This document shows, piece by piece, positions 34,864 to 44,156 of a DNA stretch of 64,000 bases. Where the stretch lies: contig NZ_SIXF01000010.1 in the NCBI RefSeq assembly GCF_004310665.1, positions 62,001 to 126,000 of the forward strand. Reading direction: 5' to 3'. Below the pieces are notes generated by a model that saw only the letters and a list, made by a program, of their open reading frames with translations, was not told where the DNA came from and searched no databases. The stretch is from Pedobacter kyonggii (GTDB taxonomy: Bacteria > Bacteroidota > Bacteroidia > Sphingobacteriales > Sphingobacteriaceae). The position numbers and the translations under genes are program-made. Position 1 is the first letter of the stretch; each line of letters opens with the position of its first letter.

Positions 34864-35646
34864 TTAAAATTTAAGCTTAAAGTGTTCTTTTGCCTGTCCT
34901 TTTTTAAAGTAAACCAAGCCGATCCAGAACAAATCTACTGTTAGGGTAACATCAGGATGGTTTTTAATTTCTGTCCAGGCTTCTTTCATGCCTTCACTCC
35001 AATAAATATCGTCAAAAATTAGTAGTGAATCCTCGTTAACTTTAGGCAAACACCAGTTAAAATAATTCAGGGTAGCATCCTTGCGGTGGTTACCGTCAAT
35101 GTAAACGAAATCTAAACTTGGCTGTTTGGCAATAATATCGGGTAAGATCAAATCAAAATTGCCCACATGAAGTTCGATATTCTTTAAATTTAGAGCCTCG
35201 AAATTTTTCTTCGCCACCTCTGCCGTTTGAGGACAGCCTTCTATGGTAATTACTTCTGTATCAGGATTTGTTATGGCCAGATAAGCCGTTGTAATACCAA
35301 GGCAAGTACCCAATTCTATAACACTTTTAGGATTTGTATTTTTTGCCAACCTATAAATTAGTTTTGCCAAGCGTGGACTTTTCAACGCATTCTTCGCAAT
35401 CTGGCTCACCTTCTTTGTACGGTTTTTATTGAGGTGAGAACCAGCCCCAAGGTCTGTAACAGTGATTATCGAATCGTCATTAAAAAGTTTTTTTCGTTGT
35501 TCTTCTATATTTTTGTATTCAGATTTGTCGGTAAAATCGTAAATTACATCATCAGCGAGCTTGTACACGAATGGCGAGTGCGTTCCATGTCGGCTTTTTG
35601 CTGTTAAACGGTGTTTAAGGTAATCTGTAATAAATTGAAATAGCAT
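34864..35646 (-). CDS. Class I SAM-dependent methyltransferase (O-methyltransferase-like)
   Basis: The protein (260 residues) has a Rossmann methyltransferase core: motif I 'VIELGTCLGITTAYLA' (about residues 108-123), 'VITIEGCPQTAEVAKKNF' for the ribose-binding acid, and 'LDFVYIDGNHRKDATLNYF' (metal/substrate region of O-methyltransferases). The substrate is unknown. The ATG at 35646 is preferred: the longer frame starts with GTG and adds eight residues. It is divergent from the SirB1-like gene, with 44 bp between start codons. Confidence 0.88.
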   Translation of the reverse strand: MLFQFITDYLKHRLTAKSRHGTHSPFVYKLADDVIYDFTDKSEYKNIEEQRKKLFNDDSIITVTDLGAGSHLNKNRTKKVSQIAKNALKSPRLAKLIYRLAKNTNPKSVIELGTCLGITTAYLAITNPDTEVITIEGCPQTAEVAKKNFEALNLKNIELHVGNFDLILPDIIAKQPSLDFVYIDGNHRKDATLNYFNWCLPKVNEDSLLIFDDIYWSEGMKEAWTEIKNHPDVTLTVDLFWIGLVYFKKGQAKEHFKLKF

Positions 35647-35653
35647 AATATTG

Positions 35654-35661
35654 CAAAAGTA
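35654..35661 (-). promoter_or_regulatory. Candidate -7 box for the methyltransferase/DUF1345 pair
   Basis: TACTTTTG on the minus strand lies 7 bp upstream of the ATG at 35646. No -33 TTG is found at the usual spacing, so support is weak. Confidence 0.3.
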
Positions 35662-35690
35662 ATTAAACACTGCAAACGTTGGTATGTTTT

Positions 35691-36554
35691 ATGGAAAATA
35701 ACGCAGAGATAGGTGCTTTAGTAAAATTGTTGGATGATCCTGACGAGGAAGTGTTCCATCATGTAGAAAAGAAACTGCTTGAATATGGCGGCGAAGTAGT
35801 ACATTTTTTAGAAAATGCCTGGGAGCAGTCTTTCGATGGCTTGTTGCAGGAGCGAATTGAAAATATCGTTCATCAGATCCAGTTTAAAACGGTTAAAGAA
35901 GATTTAAACTTATGGTATTTAAGCGGTGCTTTTGATTTATTGCAGGGTGCATTAATTATTAACCGGTATCAATACCCCGATTTAGATGAGCAAAAGGTAA
36001 TTAACCAGCTGGAAGAAATTAAAAGAGATATCTGGTTGGGCCTTCAGTATGAAATGAGTTCGGTTGAAAAAGTTAAACTGATCAATCACGTTTTGTATCA
36101 ACAATATGGTTTTGGTGGCAATACCAAAAACCACCACGACCCACAAAATTCATATTTAAACCAGGTTCTTGAAAGCAAAAAAGGCAACCAGATTTCGCTG
36201 GCTATTATCTACTCTACCCTTGCACAGAAGTTAGATCTGCCTGTTTATGGAATCAATTTGCCACAGCACTTTATTTTGGGTTATATAGACGATAGCAAAC
36301 AGGAGGGAACAGAATATGGTGTGCTTTTCTACATCAATGCTTTTAACCGTGGTAATATCTTTGGCAAACATGATGTTGATCAGTTTCTGCGTCAGCTTAA
36401 TTTAGAGGCCCTGCCCGAATATTATAGACCTTGCAGCAATACCGATATTATCCGCCGGGTAATCAGAAACCTGATATCGGCTTATGAAAATGCAGGAGCT
36501 ACCGATAAAGTTGCCGAATTGAACGAACTTCAAGATATTATTGCCGAAAAATAG
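35691..36554 (+). CDS. Transglutaminase-like SirB1 family protein
   Basis: The protein (287 residues) has an N-terminal helical part with 'LLDDPDEEVFHHVEKKLLEYG' (HEAT-like) and a central SirB1/transglutaminase-like domain. Seen there are 'INHVLYQQYGFGGNT', 'DPQNSYLNQVLESKKGNQISLAIIY' and 'LPVYGINLPQHFILGY'. The Asn/Asp and His of the catalytic site remain, but the Cys position appears to be Ser in 'GNQISLAIIY', as in many SirB1 members. The molecular role is unclear. The ATG at 35691 is chosen over an in-frame TTG four codons earlier. Confidence 0.85.
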   Translation: MENNAEIGALVKLLDDPDEEVFHHVEKKLLEYGGEVVHFLENAWEQSFDGLLQERIENIVHQIQFKTVKEDLNLWYLSGAFDLLQGALIINRYQYPDLDEQKVINQLEEIKRDIWLGLQYEMSSVEKVKLINHVLYQQYGFGGNTKNHHDPQNSYLNQVLESKKGNQISLAIIYSTLAQKLDLPVYGINLPQHFILGYIDDSKQEGTEYGVLFYINAFNRGNIFGKHDVDQFLRQLNLEALPEYYRPCSNTDIIRRVIRNLISAYENAGATDKVAELNELQDIIAEK

Positions 36555-36568
36555 TTTACCTAGATCCC

Positions 36569-37690
36569 ATGCACAAAAGAAAGCTTATCGCCCCCGCTGT
36601 ACTGTTCTGCATTACAGCCATCGTCTACTTATCATTTTTGAGTATCCAATCAAAAGCTCAAAAAACAGTTAAACCAAACGTTATTGCCTATTACACCGGA
36701 CAAAATTCAGTTATAGATAGCTTTCCCATCGAAAAATTAAGTCATTTGATTTATAGTTTCGGTCATTTGAAGGGTGATAGTTTAAACATCAGCTCGGCTA
36801 AAGATTCTGTACTGATTACAAAGATGGTTGACTTAAAGAAACGTAATCCCGATTTAAAGGTGATGATTGCAATGGGTGGCTGGAGTGCCTGCAAAGATTG
36901 TTCTGAAGTTTTCAGCAGGGCTGACGGACGAAAAACATTTGCCAAAACCACTAAAGAAATACTCGATTTTTTTCATGCCGACGGGATAGACATTGATTGG
37001 GAATACCCTGCAGTAGTTGGTTTTCCTGGACATAGATATACGGCTGACGATAAACATAATTTCACATTACTGATTGAAGAGCTCCGTCAAAAACTAGGCG
37101 AAAAGGCCGAAATTAGCTTTGCTGCAGGTGGCACAAAAAACTGCATCGATTCTTGTTTCGAATGGGATAAGGTAATGCCTTTGGTAAACCGGGTTAATGT
37201 TATGAGCTACGATCTGGTAGGCGGATATGCGACACAAAGCGGCCACCATACCCCCTTGTATGCTACCGCTCAACAATCTTTATCAGGCGATTACGCTGTA
37301 AAAACTTTAATAGATTTAGGTGTACCCGCACAAAAAATTGCATTAGGAGCAGCATTTTACGCCCGTATTTTTGAAAACACTATCGATGCCAACCAGGGAT
37401 TATACCAGCCTACCAAATTTTTAAGCGGTGTTTCTTTTAAGGATTTTAAGAAGCAGTTCACGGCAGAAAATGGCTATACTTATTACTGGGATGAGACAGC
37501 CAAAGCACCTTATTATTATAATCCTAAAACAAAATACTTTGCCACTTTTGATGATCCTAAATCAATTTCATTAAAAACCAAATATGTAATTGATCAAAAA
37601 TTAAATGGCATCATGTTCTGGGAACTTACTGATGATGCTTATAGCAATGGATTAGTGGATGTAATTGATAAAACGATAAAAGAATTATAA
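36569..37690 (+). CDS. Glycoside hydrolase family 18 (chitinase-like) enzyme
   Basis: The 373-residue secreted protein has a signal peptide or signal anchor (about residues 8-30) and a GH18 TIM barrel. The catalytic motif is intact: D138-G-I-D-I-D-W-E145, with Glu145 as the acid. 'KVMIAMGGW' (about 98-105), 'NVMSYDL' and the final 'GIMFWELTDD' strand are also typical. It should cleave beta-1,4-N-acetylglucosamine linkages in chitin or related glycans. It is 14 bp after the SirB1-like gene. Its stop codon abuts the stop of the converging CAP gene with no room for a terminator. Confidence 0.94.
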   Translation: MHKRKLIAPAVLFCITAIVYLSFLSIQSKAQKTVKPNVIAYYTGQNSVIDSFPIEKLSHLIYSFGHLKGDSLNISSAKDSVLITKMVDLKKRNPDLKVMIAMGGWSACKDCSEVFSRADGRKTFAKTTKEILDFFHADGIDIDWEYPAVVGFPGHRYTADDKHNFTLLIEELRQKLGEKAEISFAAGGTKNCIDSCFEWDKVMPLVNRVNVMSYDLVGGYATQSGHHTPLYATAQQSLSGDYAVKTLIDLGVPAQKIALGAAFYARIFENTIDANQGLYQPTKFLSGVSFKDFKKQFTAENGYTYYWDETAKAPYYYNPKTKYFATFDDPKSISLKTKYVIDQKLNGIMFWELTDDAYSNGLVDVIDKTIKEL

Positions 37691-38167
37691 GGGATTACCA
37701 AAGGTTACCACCCAGTAATTGCGTGACATCCCTATGCCCGCTTCTTTACTTTTAGCATCCATCATGGCTTTACAATGGCTCACGCTATTTTTCCATGCTG
37801 TAATTATCTGATCTGCCTGACTATATCCTTTAGCTAAATTTTCTCCCCTAAAATCACCCGTATAACCTGCATTTAATGCTCGCTCTGCAGGGGTGCCGCC
37901 TTCAGGAGATAAATGATCGAAGTAATTTCGCTGTGCCATATCTTTGGCATGAGTTATTGCGGCTTTTTGCAGTTGGTTATTTAATGATAGGGCAGATACT
38001 GGGGGCATGTATGCTGTGCCACAATTACACCCAGTTTGCCTTAAGAGATTAATTTTAGCAATTACCAAATTAACATCATTCTCCGGCACAGCCACTTCAT
38101 CCTTTTTACATTGTGCAAATAATATACAGAGCAGTATGCAGGCAAACATGCTTAAGCATTTTTTCAC
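37685..38167 (-). CDS. CAP (SCP/PR-1) domain lipoprotein
   Basis: The 160-residue lipoprotein has a lipobox at 'LFAQC-KKDE' and a CAP domain: 'INLLRQTGCNCG', 'LNNQLQKAAITHAKDMAQRNYFDHLSPEGGTPAERALNAGY', 'GENLAKGY' and 'GIGMSRNYWVVTFG'. These carry the His/Glu residues of the CAP cavity. The 'GC-x-CG' near residues 47-49 is as seen in bacterial CAP proteins. Function is unknown. The likely start is a GTG at 38167, which gives the usual basic N-terminus before the signal peptide. An ATG lies six codons later at 38149. Confidence 0.9.
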   Translation of the reverse strand: MKKCLSMFACILLCILFAQCKKDEVAVPENDVNLVIAKINLLRQTGCNCGTAYMPPVSALSLNNQLQKAAITHAKDMAQRNYFDHLSPEGGTPAERALNAGYTGDFRGENLAKGYSQADQIITAWKNSVSHCKAMMDAKSKEAGIGMSRNYWVVTFGNPL

Positions 38168-38241
38168 ATTTATTTTATGCTATAAAAGGAGGCAACTATA
38201 AAGCTACCTCCGAAAGTGAATGTTTATTTTTTATTTATAAA

Positions 38242-39069
38242 TTAAAAAGCTCTTTCTCTACCCATATAAACATTTTTACCTGTGTAGAAAGTATTGCCAG
38301 AGGGGCCTGGAGAGCCGCTATCGCCTTCCATTTGCATATTGATAATTAGCCACATGGGTTTATTTACCGAATTACTCATGGTATGCTTGGCTACCCAAAC
38401 GTTATCAATATAATAATGGCAATCTACATCTGTTGCACTTACTTTATTGTACCAGCATTTGTAATTATGGTATGAGCCTGCATTAGAAACTGTTGTAAGT
38501 TTATTCTCCCAGCCACCATCATAGGTATTCTGCCAATTGGTGTTATTGCCTTTAAACTCCATAATATCGCTTTCTGGTGGCCACGAATTTACACCTGTAA
38601 TCCAGAATGCGGGCCAGGTTCCTCTACTCGTCGGCACGGCAAAATCACCCGAAATGGTATAACTGGGAAACTGATCGTTAATTACAACCTGTTGTTTAGC
38701 ATAACAAGCACCTGAATTGTACCAAATAGCAATATTGGTAAAACCATTGGCGGTACTGTTCCCTGGCGATGAGGCCAGGCGGGTAGCTTTAATGGTAAGG
38801 ACACCTCCGCTTAACGAAAGCTGGTTATGATTTGAGGAACTCCCTACCATGCGGGCAGAACCATTATGATCGGCACCCCAGGGATAATTATAATTCCATT
38901 GTGCCTCAAAATTAGTATAGTTGGCAAGCGAATTACCATCTATTAATGTTTCCCAGGCTTTAACCTGTCCGCTTTCTTGTTTAACTTCTTCTTTCTCTTT
39001 TTTACAAGATAAAAGCGCCACAAACATGCATGTAAATAACATACACCATTTCATTTTTTCATTTCTCAT
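38242..39069 (-). CDS. Glycoside hydrolase family 16-like lipoprotein
   Basis: The 275-residue lipoprotein has a lipobox at 'LLSC-KKEKE' (about Cys22) followed by a Glu/Lys-rich linker. Its jelly-roll domain has the GH16 catalytic motif W-P-P-E166-S-D168-I-M-E171, with 'GTWPAFWITG' before it and a C-terminal 'MWLIINMQMEG' strand. It should act on beta-1,3/1,4-glucans, agar-like or related galactans, but the exact substrate cannot be read. ATGs at 39069 and 39054 are both possible. It is a likely outer-membrane enzyme close to the chitinase-like and esterase genes. Confidence 0.9.
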   Translation of the reverse strand: MRNEKMKWCMLFTCMFVALLSCKKEKEEVKQESGQVKAWETLIDGNSLANYTNFEAQWNYNYPWGADHNGSARMVGSSSNHNQLSLSGGVLTIKATRLASSPGNSTANGFTNIAIWYNSGACYAKQQVVINDQFPSYTISGDFAVPTSRGTWPAFWITGVNSWPPESDIMEFKGNNTNWQNTYDGGWENKLTTVSNAGSYHNYKCWYNKVSATDVDCHYYIDNVWVAKHTMSNSVNKPMWLIINMQMEGDSGSPGPSGNTFYTGKNVYMGRERAF

Positions 39070-39469
39070 TTTTTTTGAATTAGGTAAATATTTGGTTAAT
39101 TGTAAGGCATTAGAACGTAATCAATCAGCTGTAAATCAACAACTAATAAACACAATAGACTTCAGCGACCACTGTAGGAAAGACAAGGTTGGTTGGTATT
39201 TTTTCATAAGATTTGGTTAGGCTACAAACATAATTTCAATTTTAAAATCGACATGCTTGTAAGCAAAGATATACACAACCTCATCAAAAAATGAGGGGCT
39301 AAATCGTAAAAAAAGAGTGGTAAAATGAGCGTTTTTACATCATTTTTCTTAATACGGGTTATTCTCTGTTTCTGAATGTTTTGGTATTAAATTTTTATTG
39401 ACGGCTAAAAACCCCACAAAAAAGCCTGGTCATGGTTTATGATCAGGCTTTCAATGATATTTTTTATAT
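39070..39469. other. Intergenic region without gene
   Basis: About 400 bp, AT-rich. I see no credible ORF and no clear promoter for the GH16-like gene. The only structured item is the terminator at 39415-39451. Confidence 0.5.
39415..39451 (-). terminator. Terminator of the frameshifted lipoprotein gene
   Basis: AAGCCTG plus TCAT (39422-39433) pairs with ATGA plus CAGGCTT (about 39439-39451) around a short loop. On the minus strand the stem is followed by TTTTTTG. It lies 19 bp after the stop codon at 39470. Confidence 0.75.
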
Positions 39470-40308
39470 CTATTTACAAGTATAATTTAAGCTATATTTT
39501 ACATTATAAGTATCCGTTTGAACTAGTCCACTGCCTGGATAAAAAGTAGAAAGCACCGAAAACGATACCGATGTAGCGTTTCCTTTTCCATCGTATTGAT
39601 AACCGAAGGTATAAACAGCATCAGTAAAAGGATCACCATTACCGTCTACCGTTTTTGCTGTACCTTTAAGTAATACATTTTTAGATTGTTTCCCAAAATA
39701 TCCACCAGGGAAATAATCAACATGGTAAGAAAGTGGATCCGCAATCTCGTATGTGTTTACCGCATTTTCTGTTGAATATACATAGGTAGTGGTCTCTGTG
39801 TAGCCAAGATGAGCATCAACTGAAACTGCTTTTACTAAGTTGCCGTTGGCATAAGTTAAGTTATCAGTTGTATTTAATTCTCCGTTTAAATAATTTTTCA
39901 CCTGAATTAAATAGCCATCTGCATTGTAGGAGTATTTTCTGGTATAACTATAACTAACCCCACCTCCACTAATAACACCATCACTCCCACTCGATATTGC
40001 CCTTCCATTTTCCAAAACGATTTCAGACACATTCCCATCCCCATCGGTAGCGGTAATTTTATTTGCCGTATAAACATAATTACTCGTCTGACCATCGGTA
40101 GTGGTTGCTTTCGAAATCCTACCAGAAGCGTCGTAAGTAAAGGTAAGTGTGTAAGTGCTAAAATATCAAGATCGGCTTTTAAACTGGCTAGCTTGCAGCC
40201 ATTTCCATTAGGATCGAGCTTGGCATTCCAATTAATTTCTTTTTTACAACTTGCTATTGATATGATAGCAACAAAAGCTACCATAATATATTTAATTGTT
40301 TTTTGCAT
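39470..40308 (-). pseudogene. Lipoprotein gene with a single-base frameshift (YD-repeat-like beta protein)
   Basis: The start at 40308 encodes a lipoprotein signal ('ISIASC-KKE') and about 48 residues ending 'LASLKADLD'. The frame then turns into low-quality sequence. A second frame, open from about 40160 to 39470, continues in good register ('YFSTYTLTFTYDASGRISK', then 'YVYTANKITATDGDGNVSEI'). Restoring one T in GATATTTT (40160-40167) joins them into a protein of about 279 residues with repeats of the YxYDxxGRI type. No domain is recognised with certainty. It is either a recent inactivating deletion or a sequencing error. Confidence 0.8.
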
Positions 40309-40348
40309 TAAAATTTCCGGTTAAGAGGTTAAAATATCAGTAAAGATA

Positions 40349-41263
40349 TTAAAATTTCCCTTTTTTCATCCAGTCAGCCAACAAGTTAAACCAATCTACA
40401 TCCGAAGTCCTGTTAATCAAACCAAAACCGTGACCACCTTTCTCGTACAGATAAATATCGGTATCGACCTTATTCAGTTTTAACGTTTCATTCATTAAAA
40501 CACTATTTTCGAAAGGAACAGTTTTATCATCCTTAGCATGCACAAAAAAAGTTGGAGGTGTTTTCCTTGTTACATTTTTATTGGCTGAGAAATAATGTTT
40601 TAAACTATCAGCAGGATTTGGACCCAATAAATTCTTCATCGTACCAGTGTGTACAGATTCTTCAAAACTGATTACAGGATAAATCAATGCGGCGAAATTT
40701 GGCCTAAGATCTATCTTTTCCGGATCGGCAATTTTAAGGTCGTTATAATGGGCAACCAAAGTAGAGGCAAAATGCCCCCCTGCAGAAAAACCCATAATCC
40801 CGATCTTGTTGGCTTTAATCCCATATTTTTTTGCATTTTTCCTAATCAGGTAAATGGCCTGCTGTGCATCCTGCAATGGGCCATAAGTTTTATCAACCAT
40901 AATCTGATCGCTCGGTAACCGGTATTTCAATACAAAAGCGGTAACCCCAATCGCATTAAATCTTTTGGCTACATCTGTTCCTTCATGGCTAAATGCCAAA
41001 GCACCGTAACCTCCGCCCGGGCAAATGATTACTGCCGTTCCTTTGGCAATATTTTTAGGTGCTTCGAAAACCGTAAACGTAGGTACCGATACTTTGGTAA
41101 CACTCAAGGTACCATTTGCACGTACTTCAGTATTTTCTACATAATCAGCAGGTGTTGGTTTGGCGCCTGGAATTTCTCCCTGGTATAAGGGCACAATTTC
41201 CTGGGCATTCGAATAGTTAACTGCCATAAACAATAACATGATAAGGATGGATGATTTTGCCAT
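40349..41263 (-). CDS. Secreted alpha/beta hydrolase (acetyl-esterase/xylanase-type)
   Basis: The 304-residue protein has a signal peptide ending 'NYSNAQ' and an alpha/beta hydrolase fold. The oxyanion-type 'IICPGGGYG' is near residue 83, the nucleophile elbow 'GFSAGG' near residue 161, and the acid in 'HAKDDKTVPF' and catalytic His in 'GGHGFG' follow. It fits the BD-FAE/acetyl-xylan esterase-like group that removes ester groups from polysaccharides, though the substrate is inferred. It is 10 bp downstream of prfB on the same strand. Confidence 0.9.
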   Translation of the reverse strand: MAKSSILIMLLFMAVNYSNAQEIVPLYQGEIPGAKPTPADYVENTEVRANGTLSVTKVSVPTFTVFEAPKNIAKGTAVIICPGGGYGALAFSHEGTDVAKRFNAIGVTAFVLKYRLPSDQIMVDKTYGPLQDAQQAIYLIRKNAKKYGIKANKIGIMGFSAGGHFASTLVAHYNDLKIADPEKIDLRPNFAALIYPVISFEESVHTGTMKNLLGPNPADSLKHYFSANKNVTRKTPPTFFVHAKDDKTVPFENSVLMNETLKLNKVDTDIYLYEKGGHGFGLINRTSDVDWFNLLADWMKKGKF

Positions 41264-41273
41264 TTCTTTTAGA

Positions 41274-42348
41274 TTAAAATTCCATTAAATATGCTTTTAA
41301 AAACCCGTTAATATCGCCATTTAAAACTGCATCAGGGTTTGATGTCTGATAATTGGTCCGGTGATCTTTTACCCTTCTATCATCCAGCACGTAACTTCTA
41401 ATCTGCGAGCCCCATTCTATTTTCTTTTTCGATCCCTCTACCGCAGCAATTGCTTCATTACGTTTCCGTTCCTCAATTTCATATAATTGAGATTTTAATA
41501 AACGGATAGCATTCTCTTTATTCTGCAACTGCGATCGCGACTCCTGGTTTTTAATAATAATGCCCGAAGGTTTGTGGTATAAACGTACAGCTGTTTCAAC
41601 TTTGTTTACATTTTGTCCGCCTGCTCCGCCAGCCCTAAATGTTTCAAATTCTATATCAGCAGGATTAATATCAATCTGTATGGTATCGTCAACCAAGGGA
41701 TAAACATAAACAGAAGCGAAAGATGTATGCCTACGGGCATTAGAATCGAATGGAGAAATCCGAACTAAACGGTGCACGCCATTTTCGCCTTTCAGATAAC
41801 CATATGAGAAATCGCCATCAAACTGAAGCGTTACCGATTTTATACCGGCAACCTCCCCTTCCTGGCTGTCCTGTTCGGTAATTTTATAACCGTTCTTTTC
41901 TCCCCACATCATATACATGCGCATCAGCATATAAGCCCAATCACAGCTTTCAGTTCCACCGGCTCCGGCAGTAATCTGTAAAACGGCAGAAAGCTGGTCT
42001 TCCTTGCTACGGAGCATGTTTTTAAGTTCCAGTTCTTCTACAGCAGTTTTACTGATCTCGAACTGATCTTGCAGCTCGGCTTCTGAAGCATCGCCAGATT
42101 GAAAAAATTCAAACATTACCGCAGCATCTTCAACCGCATTATTGGTTTGGTTAAAGCCATCCGTCCATTTTTTCTTTGAACTGATTTCGGCAAGAATTTT
42201 TTCTGCTTTTTTAGGGTCGTCCCAGAAATCGGGGGCCATTGTTAATTTTTCCTCTTCGCGGATGGCATAAAGTAGCTCATCAACGTCAAAGATACCTCCT
42301 CAGCGACGTTACTCTGTCCCTTAAATCCTGAATATTTTCTTTGGTCAT
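41274..42348 (-). CDS. prfB: Peptide chain release factor 2, with programmed +1 frameshift
   Basis: RF2 ends translation at UGA and UAA. The coding sequence starts with ATG at 42348, runs 20 codons and meets an in-frame TGA at 42286-42288. The site reads AGGAGG TAT CTT TGA C; skipping the T at 42288 continues in the +1 frame to 41274, giving 357 residues. The second part has the RF2-specific 'SPF' tripeptide ('[12 protein letters not shown]') and the catalytic GGQ in '[12 protein letters not shown]'. Naive ORF calling would start at an ATG at 42239 and lose 36 residues. The leaderless 3'-side gene is the esterase. Confidence 0.97.
42285..42300 (-). promoter_or_regulatory. prfB autoregulatory frameshift site
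   Basis: AGGAGG (42295-42300) lies three bases before the slippery CTT TGA C (42285-42291). When RF2 is scarce the ribosome pauses at UGA and slips +1. The spacing matches the well-known E. coli site. Confidence 0.95.
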
Positions 42349-42886
42349 GAAACAAATATAGTAATAATGAGATACTATCAAGCGGGACGTTAACCAAAAC
42401 CTTAGCTGCCTTCATTTCTTAAGGGTAAGAAATAACACTAATCTTTTTATCATTAAGAAATTAAGGTCATTAAGAGGCCTGCAATCAAAATCTTAATGAT
42501 CTTCGCTTCCTATTGGTTTAGAAATAATCTAGCTCCTTTTACCATTGAGGAATTAAGAACATTAAGAAAATGCTAATCAAAGCCTTAACTGTCTTCACTT
42601 CTTAATGGTTTAGAAATAACTAGGTCCTCTACTATTGGATCAGGCAAAAACTAAATTACTCGCATTTTAACCATAGACACTCATAAATTAACTTATCTTG
42701 TTATTTAGCTGTTAAAACATGTTAAAATCAAAAAACGAACGATCAACTAAGTATTTAATTGATTAATTTCCGAAAATATTTACAGATCAATGGGTATTCG
42801 TACAAGCTGCTTTTCCATTTTAGTGGTATAACTTTCTATTGATCAGTCCATATTTTAAACTAATATTAACCTCTAACCAGCATCAA
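42349..42886. other. Intergenic region between prfB and the propeller gene
   Basis: About 540 bp without a credible gene; its main feature is a degenerate tandem repeat (42391-42650). The last 200 bp before the plus-strand gene are AT-rich without a clear TAnnTTTG box. Confidence 0.5.
42391..42650. repeat. Degenerate tandem repeat, period about 92 bp, 2.7 copies
   Basis: Units start near 42391, 42482 and 42574. Each has an AACCAAAACCTTA-like start, a CTTCNTTTCTTAANGG-like middle, AGAAATAA, and an ATTAAGAAATTAAG-like end. Copies are clearly related but diverged, with the last one truncated. Confidence 0.65.
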
Positions 42887-44143
42887 ATGAAAATGCGCTC
42901 TATTATTTTAGGGTATTTGTTTTTCTGTTCTGTGGCATCAGCACAAACCGGAAAAATAGATAGTTCTGAAATTGTTACCTTACGTATCGACCCTCAAACT
43001 GCGCGTGGCGCAGCTGTTTCTCAGGTTTTTAGCGAAGTAGAATTTATCCCCCTCGAAACTACTAAAGAAAGTCTTTTTGGTAATATACATCAACTAAAAA
43101 TTGTAGACGATAATTACGTGATTTTTGACTATGACACCAAGGCAATCTTAATTTTTTCGAAAGATGGCAAGTTTAAATCCAAAATCAACGCAAGCAATAT
43201 ACAACCAGAAAAAAACGATAAGAACAAAACAGAGTTCAATAGCTTTACAGTCGAAAAAGAAAACAATATCAATTATATAGTAGTTTTTGCCCACCCTCGT
43301 GCATTCTATTTTGATTTGACTGGAAAACAGATAAAAAAAGTAATGATTAAAGATTATTATAAGCAAAATACAAGTCGGGATTTTAAAATCGCAAATGATA
43401 GCACATCCATACGGCCAGATTTTAAAGTAAAAAAAGGAAAGGATAGCACGTTTTACGAACTTGGGGTAATTAACAAAACCGATTCTGTTGGATATTTCCC
43501 ATATAATATAAAAAGATATGAAACCGATGAATTTTGGGGATCGGGTGAGCGTTTCTATAAATACGGAGTTGAAAATGAAATGTTTTATCTCAACTACTAT
43601 TCTTATAATATCTATAAAGTCAGTCCTTCCAAACTTTTGCTGGCCTACCATATTATATTCCCAGCTGCTAATTCCTTACCGAATGACTTCACAACCAATC
43701 CGGTTTATGTTAAAAAACGGGGAGAATATTTTAGAAACAATCCGAAGATTTTTTATGGCTTAAGTAACACTTATTTAGTTGGTAATAATCTTTACCTCAA
43801 AATGCACAATTATGGCTGGGACACAGGAATGAAAAAGGCCCTTATTTACAACTTAAAAACCAGTGAGCTAACCTCTGTGCAGGATCTGGAACCCGATTCT
43901 TTATCGTTTTTTTTACCCGTTACTGATGCCAGTGGCAATTTCTATGATTTTATAAATAATGGCTTTCATATGTATGAAAATGGTTATTTCTACACCAATT
44001 ATTCATCATTGGCCATGTTTACTTTTAAAGAGCAGAGCGAGGGTAAAACTACAAAATACCCGCCCAGTTTAGAAACTTATTTTAAAACCCAGAATAAAAA
44101 GAGTAACCCCATTATCATTAAGCTTAAACCTAAACAAAACTAA
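42887..44143 (+). CDS. Secreted 6-bladed beta-propeller protein
   Basis: The protein (418 residues) has a signal peptide ending 'SVASAQ' and the characteristic start of Bacteroidota 6-bladed propeller proteins: 'FSEVEFIPLETTKESLFGNIHQLKIVDDNYVIFD' and repeated blades with 'ILIFSKDGKF'. Such proteins are often encoded beside SusC-like or outer-membrane receptor genes, as here. No enzyme motif is visible; binding is inferred. The ATG at 42887 is chosen over a TTG 16 codons earlier, which would put residues before the signal peptide. It is 13 bp before the next gene, so the two form an operon. Confidence 0.88.
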   Translation: MKMRSIILGYLFFCSVASAQTGKIDSSEIVTLRIDPQTARGAAVSQVFSEVEFIPLETTKESLFGNIHQLKIVDDNYVIFDYDTKAILIFSKDGKFKSKINASNIQPEKNDKNKTEFNSFTVEKENNINYIVVFAHPRAFYFDLTGKQIKKVMIKDYYKQNTSRDFKIANDSTSIRPDFKVKKGKDSTFYELGVINKTDSVGYFPYNIKRYETDEFWGSGERFYKYGVENEMFYLNYYSYNIYKVSPSKLLLAYHIIFPAANSLPNDFTTNPVYVKKRGEYFRNNPKIFYGLSNTYLVGNNLYLKMHNYGWDTGMKKALIYNLKTSELTSVQDLEPDSLSFFLPVTDASGNFYDFINNGFHMYENGYFYTNYSSLAMFTFKEQSEGKTTKYPPSLETYFKTQNKKSNPIIIKLKPKQN

Positions 44144-44156
44144 TCTATCCATCTAA

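Noticed and set aside
39907-40308. 133-residue frame as a gene of its own
   Set aside because: Only its first 48 residues look like protein; the remainder is out of frame with the downstream part. It is treated as the start of a frameshifted gene.
43148-43651. 167-residue ORF on the minus strand
   Set aside because: It lies wholly inside the beta-propeller gene, is rich in Ile/Phe/Tyr as expected from the complement of an AT-rich gene, and has no family signs.
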